A stretch of DNA of 26,388 nucleotides from Heterotrichella gracilis (taxonomy: Eukaryota; Sar; Xanthophyceae; Tribonematales; Xanthonemataceae), in NCBI GenBank assembly GCA_032358255.1, contig JAULBX010028825.1, forward strand, positions 1 to 26,388, given 5' to 3'. A program made the translations under genes and the position numbers. Position 1 is the stretch's first letter; each line of letters starts with the position of its first letter. Under the pieces are notes generated by a model. It had not been told where the DNA came from. It was given only the letters and a program-made list of their open reading frames with translations, and did no database searches. Below are positions 20,901 through 26,388 of this stretch, one piece after another.

Positions 20901-22544
20901 CTGATCGAGCGCCCAGGCCTGTATGACACTGTGCATGAGCTCATGGAGAGGCTGGAGGCGCATCTGGAGGTGAGGGGTTTGGCTGGGGTGTCCAGGATTT
21001 AGGGTGTGGGCTAGGGTTTGGAAGGGTTGCAAGAGCTCATGGAGAGGCTGGAGGCGCATTTGGAGGTGAGGATTTTGGCTGGGTGTTCAGGATTTAGGAT
21101 TTTGGCTAGGGTTTGGAAGCGGTGCATGAGTTCATGAATAGGGGCTGGAGGCGCACCTGGAGGTGAGGGGTTTGGCTGTAGTGTTAAGGGTTAAGGATAT
21201 TGGCTAGGGTTTGGAAGGGGTGCATGAGCTCATGGAGCGGCTGGAGGCGCACCTGGAGGTGAGGGCTTTGGCCGGGGTCTTCAGGGCTTAGGGTCAAAGG
21301 TGAGATCCTGGGCATCCTGGTAGGCACGTTTGCAGGCTGAGAAGTACTACTCTGTGGTCGCCAACCCACATCCTCCGCATGTAGAAATGCATTACCTTGA
21401 CAAGGTCCATGGTACAGACTATAACCAGTGCATCTTTCTCCCGTGCAGGCTGAGAAGTACTACTCCGTGGTCGCCAACATGCGCGGGGAGTCCCCAGAGG
21501 ATGTTGCCACACGCCTGCTGGCGGCGCCATCACTGCAGGGCCTGCAGGGGCCGACCATCTCTCCGGTGTACACGGCAGATGCCGCCGGGGGCGCAGCGGC
21601 CAAGCACGGGTTCTACGCGGCAGTGATTTGCGTGAGCAAGAAGAACCTGTATGCTTCGGTGAAGGAGCTGCGCCAGGTGGGTGTGGGCAAGATGCAATAA
21701 GCCTATCATATCTAGGTGCACCCTTGGTTCTGGGGAGTGGCGAGGGGGATATGGTAGAAGTGGAGGTGATGGCGAATGCTGCGGAATATGCGTGGTTGTC
21801 AAGCCCAGGTTCAAAGCCACTGTTGTCATCTGCTTGAGCAAGAAGAACCTGTATGCCTCGGTGAAGGAGCTGCGCCAGGTGGGTTGTTGTTGGGATTGGG
21901 GGGTTGGAGTGGCCAAGGTGGTGGGGGTGGGGGTGGGGGTGTGTGAAGACAGCGGCGCCAGTTGATGGGTGCAGAGGGCGCTGGGAGTGGGGGCCAAGCA
22001 GGGGTTGTTTGCCGCAGTCATCTACGTGAGCAAGAAGAACCTGTATGCCTCGGTGAAGGAGCTGCGCCAGGTGTTTGTGGTCGTATAAGATCTTATAATA
22101 TCTTATTACCCTTGATGTGGGGGCTTCAAAAAAGTGACGAGGGGGCTGGGGTAGAAGTGGAGGTGAACAGATGGGACGGTTATGAGGGTGATGTTGTGGG
22201 TGCCGGGGTGTGTGCAGTTGTCAAGCTAACGTTCAAAGTCACAGTCATCTGTGCGAGCAAGATGAGTATGCATGCCTCGGTGAAGCAGCTGCGCCAGGGG
22301 TAGGGTGGCCCCATATGCAGCTTGGCAGCAGCAGCGTGTTTGTGCAGCCCAGGACCTACACCTTGCATGCCAATCTACATACTACACCCTGGAATTCCCC
22401 TTGTAAAGCGTCAAGTTATCCTTACCCCCCCATGTGCAGCTTGGCGGCAGCGGCGTGCTTGTGCAGCCCATGACCTACATCTTTGACGAGGAGCCACCGC
22501 GCTGGAACAAGCTGGTGGCGGACCTGGGGCTGGAGCGGCCCTGA
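17960..22544 (+). CDS. hisG: ATP phosphoribosyltransferase, plastid-targeted long form
   Basis: Eight exons (17960-18155, 18375-18469, 18946-19005, 19559-19751, 20316-20534, 20812-20969, 21449-21676, 22440-22544) join in frame to 417 aa. The enzyme joins ATP and PRPP to make phosphoribosyl-ATP, the first, feedback-controlled step of histidine synthesis, in the plastid. Residues 1-65 are a Ser/Arg-rich transit peptide. [16 protein letters not shown] opens the catalytic domain, [11 protein letters not shown] follows, and the PRPP loop DLVSTGVTL is at about 250-258. The C-terminal part (from [13 protein letters not shown] through [18 protein letters not shown] to the end) is the histidine-binding regulatory domain of long HisG proteins. 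The length fits plant enzymes, and the start has a strong context (GCAGCCATGGCG). Nearly every intron carries partial copies of the adjoining exons. Confidence 0.95.
18847..18876 (+). pseudogene. Broken copy of the start of hisG exon 3
   Basis: After an ATGCAG acceptor this encodes NCSLNVYKP, matching DCQLNVYKP of the real exon at 18946. It then fails at GTTGCAAAACCCTAAATCC. Confidence 0.85.
19454..19489 (+). pseudogene. Broken copy of the start of hisG exon 4
   Basis: An acceptor (CACCTGCAG) and 36 bases identical to the real exon start at 19559 ([12 protein letters not shown]) break off into CAACCCAATGCTCTAACCCC, followed by a perfect CCCTAAA tract. Confidence 0.9.
19515..19541 (+). repeat. 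CCCTAAA telomere-like tract in hisG intron 3
   Basis: Three consecutive perfect or near-perfect CCCTAAA units lie between the broken and the real copy of exon 4, just upstream of the acceptor at 19556-19558. Confidence 0.9.
19870..20093 (+). pseudogene. Two decayed copies of the end of hisG exon 4
   Basis: 19870-19953 repeats the end of the exon (GCGCTGGGCCTGCC in the same context, with GCCCTCAATTTTGGGAAGC ahead of it). About 20067-20093 is a shorter trace (TTGGCGCTGGGCCGCCACTG). Both lie downstream of the true donor at 19752. Confidence 0.8.
20601..20752 (+). pseudogene. Copy of inner hisG exon 5 and of the start of exon 6
   Basis: 20601-20658 repeats an inner part of exon 5 (FEHVVLLNA after a frame-broken ARKFF). 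20705-20752 repeats the start of exon 6 after a CATGCAG acceptor ([12 protein letters not shown] versus [12 protein letters not shown] read the same way) and ends in CAATACCGAAACCCTCAAC and further CCCTAAC repeats. Confidence 0.85.
21031..21258 (+). repeat. Three tandem copies of the end of hisG exon 6
   Basis: The exon end encoding [12 protein letters not shown] plus its donor GGTGAGG recurs at 21031-21065, 21123-21162 and 21220-21258, with a period of about 90-100 bases. Each is followed by GGCTAGGGTTTGGAAG-type sequence. The second copy has a frame break (GAATAGGGGC). With the true exon end (20935-20969) this makes a four-unit donor array. Confidence 0.9.
21335..21365 (+). pseudogene. Broken copy of the start of hisG exon 7
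   Basis: After a TTTGCAG acceptor it encodes [10 protein letters not shown], identical in protein to the real start at 21449, then enters unrelated sequence after the codon for Asn. Confidence 0.9.
21798..22296 (+). repeat. Three tandem copies of the end of hisG exon 7
   Basis: Copies end at 21878, 22070 and 22296. All keep the segment encoding YASVKELRQ or a close variant ([10 protein letters not shown] in the last). The first two keep a donor (GTGGGT, GTGTTT); the last reads CAGGGGTAGG. Spacing is about 190-230 bases. They are more alike near the donor than further in. Confidence 0.9.
22321..22361 (+). pseudogene. Broken copy of the start of hisG exon 8
   Basis: A CATATGCAG acceptor and CTTGGCAGCAGCAGCGTG repeat the real exon start at 22440 ([10 protein letters not shown]), then diverge at AGGACCTACACC. 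Confidence 0.85.
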
Positions 22545-22558
22545 GCTGGGGATGGGCA

Positions 22559-22671
22559 GGCGCTGACATGGGGATGGGGAGGCGCTGACATGGGGGTGCG
22601 AATATGGGGGCTTAGGGACTGCAAGTTGGGGCCTTGTTGGAACAAGCTGATGGCAGACTTGGGACTGGACC
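22559..22671 (+). repeat. Short tandem repeat and a copy of the end of hisG exon 8
   Basis: AGGCGCTGACATGGGG occurs twice within 22559-22594, just after the stop. 22634-22671 then repeats the exon end (WNKLMADLGLD for [11 protein letters not shown]), without the original stop codon. Confidence 0.8.
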
Positions 22672-22689
22672 AGAGCAGCGCTGATGTCA

Positions 22690-23526
22690 GGAACAGGAAT
22701 GGAACCACTCTGGCGCTGGTGGATCCCTCAATATGGACTCGCGCTGATCTGGACAGTGGAGTAAAGGACCCGGGGATGGGTGCGCATTGGCCGACCTCGC
22801 AGTTCTTTTCCACTTTTCTTTGGTCGGGGATTGTGCTGGATTGTTGCCACCGTGATCAGGTTGCTGGGGAGGGCAGGCCTGGGTAGCATGGTGTGGTGGT
22901 TTTCATGGTGACCTGGCTGGGCGAGCCTAGGGTTTAGGGTCTGGGGTGATCACCCTTGGGTAGATGTCGACAATACGGTAAGATAGCTTGTGGGGTCCTA
23001 GGCGGTGTGCTAGCATTGCCAGTAGCAAGCAGCTGCTCAGCAGTGGAACATTCACTAAGTTTGCTACCGTTCTAAGCCATCGAAGTTGAGAAGGCGGGGT
23101 TTGGTAGCCATGTCCTCTTGCCAACGGTACTACCGTACGCAGAGCGTCTAATTGATGGTTATACCATGGGGCAAGTCTTCTTTGTTGCAGCAGCATGCCG
23201 AGTGTGTGGCCCACCGGGTCCCATACGCATATGGTACATACGTTTCTTTCGTTCTTTCACAGTAATCATGCTACAAAGTTTGACGCCATGTACATTGAAT
23301 TCAACTGGAGTGTGACTTTGTAACAAAATTTGGACATGGGCTAATAGGATAGTATCCCCAAGCTTTATTGTCAAGACGCGCGTTTGTCAAAACTGGTTGG
23401 ACCTAATTGGACCACCAGGTGCACACTTGACGTGGCATGACACCAACAACTAAGATTCACAATCTGACAAATGGAGAGAAGAGCAATTGCCAAGAAAACA
23501 AAAGACAACAAGCTTAAGCCGAAATG
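22690..23526. other. Spacer after hisG
   Basis: No gene recognised on either strand. A TAGGGTTTAGGG run lies at 22928-22939. TGTAA occurs at 23319-23323, about 775 bases past the hisG stop, and is a doubtful polyadenylation signal. Confidence 0.4.
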
Positions 23527-23660
23527 GCGTATATAAGGCAACCACTTGTGTTAAGAGAGCTGAGCAGCGCTACTACGCTGCGTAGTCTACTCATAGCATG
23601 AAAATTTTACTGTCAAACGTATAATGGTTTCCGAAACCATAATGGCATGATTGGCAATGG
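23527..23660 (+). promoter_or_regulatory. TATA-like box followed by small hairpins
   Basis: GCGTATATAAGG at 23526-23537 is a good TATA box on the plus strand. It is followed about 40 bases later by ACTACGCTGCGTAGT (6-bp stem) and further on by ATGGTTTCCGAAACCAT (8-bp stem). No coding region follows on this strand; the pirin gene ends here on the other strand. It could drive a small non-coding RNA or be chance. Confidence 0.3.
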
Positions 23661-23733
23661 TTGCCTTCAACTTATGACAATGGTCCATCCAGGATGTAGA
23701 CATACAACTCCAAAATACAACGGTTCTTCACGC

Positions 23734-25533
23734 TCAATGGAACATGCCCTGTGGGTCGGGTGCCTGCGTCATCTCCAGCAGCAAGAAGTGGGCACCGGAG
23801 CTGCCAGCTGTCAGCGTCACATCAAACGCCTCATCCCGGGGTGCCACCAGCTCCACAGCATCCCTGGCGCCCAGCGGGGTGCCGTTCACATCCAGCCCGC
23901 CCTCTATGCACACTAGGTACGCCTGCCGATTAGGGTCTAGGGTAATCTGGTGGACCACGCCGGCGTCGCTCTCCGAGGCAAAGGCGTTTGCGTCCTGCAG
24001 TGGGCATTGGAAAATGTGAGGGTATGGAACTGGCGCAAGTACCAGCAGCTGGTGCGCAAGAATGGACAGAGATACCACACCCATCACCTCCCAGCGGGCC
24101 TGGTGCAGCCCCACACATAACAGCATTTACCCACACCACATTCACTTTGCTAAAAAACAAACCCTCCACATCCAGACCACTCCATGCATAACGCCCCGCA
24201 GGGCAAACTTGGGTGCATCCTTGTAATCCCATGCATGGAGTAGACCTCTCAACCCACCTGGTGCAGCCTGATTGGTGTGTCGCAGGAGCGCACTGTCTTC
24301 CACTCGGGCACCGGTCCTGAGCCTGCCAGCACCAGCAGCAGCTGGTTTTGCCTGTCGCTGGCGGGGAAGACGCGGGACCCGTACTGGGGCTTGTGGCCGC
24401 GCTTGTCAGGGGACAGCCAGATCTGCAGAGGGGAAATCGGGGTGGAAGATAATTTACTGAACGGGGATGAGACCTACGTACATGGTGGTGGGCACGTGGT
24501 GGGCAACAGTGTGAGTGCACAAATCCTAACAGAGCAACTAAGGCAAAAAATGCAGGGTTCAACCACAACGCCTGCACTCTTAGGTTCACGCTCATCAATC
24601 AAACTGTGTGCTGTGGGGATGCTAATATGATTTATATTGACAGTGAGTGCTCACCTGCAGGAAGCGCGTGGTGACTTCCCCGTCATTCATCTCCGAGTGG
24701 GTTATCCCCGTGCCGGCGCTCAGGTACTGCACCGCCCCGCGCCCCAGCGCCTCCTTGTTGCCCATGCTGTCCTGGTGGGTCAGCTCCCCGTCAACCACGT
24801 AGGAGAAGATCTCGGCATCCCGGTGGGGGTGGCGCCTGGAAGTGGGTGAGAACGAGTTGCTAGGGCTGGGAGGGAAGGGACTGGTGGGTGGAAATGGAAC
24901 AGATTTGTAGACAGGCGTGAAAGTGCTTTGTAATTGTTGAAGCAATTGGGTAACCCACTGCATCTACTTGTGTGGATGGGCACCTTCCCGCAATGGTGTG
25001 CAATTGTTTCAGCGTGTGCAAGATAGGATTGGGTTGAGCTCTTGCCTGGTTCTGCAAGGCATGTGCCAGCACCCTAAAACCCTAAACCGCGTCACCAGTG
25101 CAATATCATGCATATGTGGTGGCTTACCCAAAACCTGCACGTGGCTTCACCAAGTCGTCGTTGAGCACCCTGAGGGGTCCGAAGCTGAGGTTGTTGGGGT
25201 TGTAGTAATCAGCAAAGCTGAAGTGGAACCTGGACTCGAGCCACCACACAGGCTTGGAGACGTGAAGCGACTCTACGGGGACGGCAACACAAGGTATTAG
25301 CAAGCAGGAAATATGATAAAGTATTCCAAGGAAGGACGTGGCACACACACGGTGGTGGGCAGAACAGGATGCATCCTGGCCACTGCAGCACGTGCACCAC
25401 AGCATGCATGCATGTGCAACATACAAGTGTCAAAAGGACACCCACGTCAACTGGGTTGTCATCCTAGCGGAATACGTCTAGTTACAAATAGAAATGGGCT
25501 CGCACCGTGTGGTATTTTGCGCAAAACACCCAT
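23734..25533 (-). CDS. Pirin-family cupin protein
   Basis: Exons on the minus strand: 25533-25506 (tentative), 25272-25128, 24835-24655, 24422-24258 and 23994-23734, giving 259 aa in frame. Pirins are double-cupin iron proteins reported as transcription cofactors or quercetin dioxygenases. The N-cupin metal site is present: H60 and H62 in HPHRDAEIF, H104 and E106 in GTGITHSE, the spacing seen in characterised pirins. Other signatures are ESRFHFSFADYYNP, FGPLRVLNDD, THQDSMGN and WLSPDKRGHKPQYGSR. The first exon is only 28 nt (MGVLRKIPH) and was chosen because it supplies the needed phase and joins directly to ESLHVSKP; the true start may differ. A TATA-like box lies about 235 bases upstream. 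No leader peptide is obvious. No exon copies were seen in its introns; a TTTAGGG pair lies in intron 2. Confidence 0.9.
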
Positions 25534-25767
25534 GGAAGTGTGGGTAGGGGCTGTGCTGGCTTGGGCTCCCACGGATGGGGCCTTGCTGAACCGACTCGCT
25601 GCGCTCTTGAGCAAGGACTGCATGCTACTGGGGATTGGTTCTAAGAGAAAACCTTTGAGTGTTTCCGAAGGCTCTTGTCGGAACTTGAGACTTTGTGGCT
25701 GGGTTGAGTAAGGTTTAGAGTGCAGCTGGTTTCACAAGTATGCGATGGATTTGCTGCGGACACCGCG

Positions 25768-25775
25768 TATTTATA
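25768..25775 (-). promoter_or_regulatory. TATA-like box upstream of the pirin gene
   Basis: On the minus strand the sequence reads GCATATAAATAC, a strong TATA match, about 235 bases before the proposed pirin start codon. Confidence 0.45.
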
Positions 25776-26388
25776 TGCGTCGTCGAGGTGCCGCTACAGG
25801 CCTAGCGCTCAAAAAAGCTGCTACAACGATTGCTAACCCTGACGTGTAGCTGGCCCCTCTGCTGTGTCGCGCACTTGTAGCCGTGGTCTGGCTGTTGCAT
25901 AGGGGCTTACGTCAGGCTCACGCCGAGCCCGGTCCAAAACCCTACTGAAGACCCTAGACCCTAGGCTCCCGGAGCGTTTAAATTTTGGGTTGACAACAAA
26001 CTTGCTTGCAAAAGCCCGAGCCTTGATGGCAGGAATAATTGCAAAACAGCATAAAGACAACGACTTCAAGATACAGAGTCTTCATCTTTTTTGGCGGTCA
26101 CAGGTCCTCACACCTCGCCCACAGGTTAAGTGGTCACCCCTTAGTACAGTGCCTACCCACTCGAAATCGAATAGCAATGGTGCCCAAGCTGTATTTCATA
26201 TGGCCTATGTAACCATTTTATCGATGTCTTATCTTTATGGCCACTTGTTCGTGCCTACAGAGGATCCTTTAAGAGTGACTTGCATATGTGCATATACAAA
26301 CATGCATGCATGCATAGTTAGTTAGTTAGTTAGTTACATGCATTCCAGCAAAATAGCCAGATTAGCAGTCAGTCTTGCACATGCGGCG
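25776..26388. other. Right-hand end, no supported gene
   Basis: No convincing coding region. There is a short CCCTAGA/CCCTAAA-like patch at 25940-25965 and simple repeats at 26302-26335 (GCATGCATGCAT, then GTTAGTTAGTTAGTTAGTTA). Confidence 0.45.
26302..26335. repeat. GCAT and GTTA microsatellite
   Basis: A CATG/GCAT run is followed directly by five GTTA/AGTT units. Confidence 0.85.

Noticed and set aside
22018-22070. A real alternative hisG exon
   Set aside because: With the only nearby acceptor it would be 53 nt and shift the frame between two phase-0 joins.
20935-22300. A CRISPR array or a repeat protein, because of regular repeats
   Set aside because: The repeats are copies of hisG exon ends with splice donors, unequal spacing and frame breaks.

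Overview
The window looks like nuclear DNA of a green alga (chlorophyte). Its genes are GC-rich and cut by many GT-AG introns. Two proteins carry plastid-type leader peptides. Runs of the plant/algal telomere heptamer (CCCTAAA/TTTAGGG) are scattered through introns and spacers rather than at a chromosome end. A chlamydomonadalean such as Haematococcus would fit, but that is a guess from style, not an identification. I see no prokaryotic operon, tRNA, rRNA or CRISPR.

Layout: 1-1259 is mostly uninterpreted, with one weak candidate terminal exon. 1260-2266 (+) is a two-exon gene for a small multi-span membrane protein with a plastid-type leader. 2739-6665 (+) and 8476-12627 (-) are two convergent, diverged copies of one ankyrin-repeat gene; their seven shared exons form an imperfect inverted repeat with arms of about 3.8 kb around a 1.8 kb spacer. 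14210-16654 (+) is a class B (Sis1/DNAJB-like) DnaJ co-chaperone of 371 aa. 17960-22544 (+) is a plastid-targeted, long-form ATP phosphoribosyltransferase (HisG, first step of histidine synthesis), 417 aa from eight exons. 23734-25533 (-) is a pirin-family cupin, about 259 aa from five exons. All exon joins were worked out by hand from splice sites and reading phase, and every join stays in frame.

The most striking feature cuts across genes. The introns of both ankyrin genes, DnaJ and HisG carry decayed partial copies of the neighbouring exons. A copy of an exon's start with its splice acceptor tends to lie upstream of the real exon and often breaks off into CCCTAAA-like repeats. Copies of an exon's end with its splice donor tend to lie downstream. 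DnaJ has a three-fold acceptor/exon-start array and three broken copies of its last exon; HisG has such debris around six of its eight exons. One broken exon copy has the same breakpoint in both ankyrin arms, so that event came before the inverted duplication. The membrane-protein and pirin genes lack visible exon copies.

The genes share no pathway: protein folding, histidine synthesis, a pirin and ankyrin scaffolds appear to be independent neighbours.
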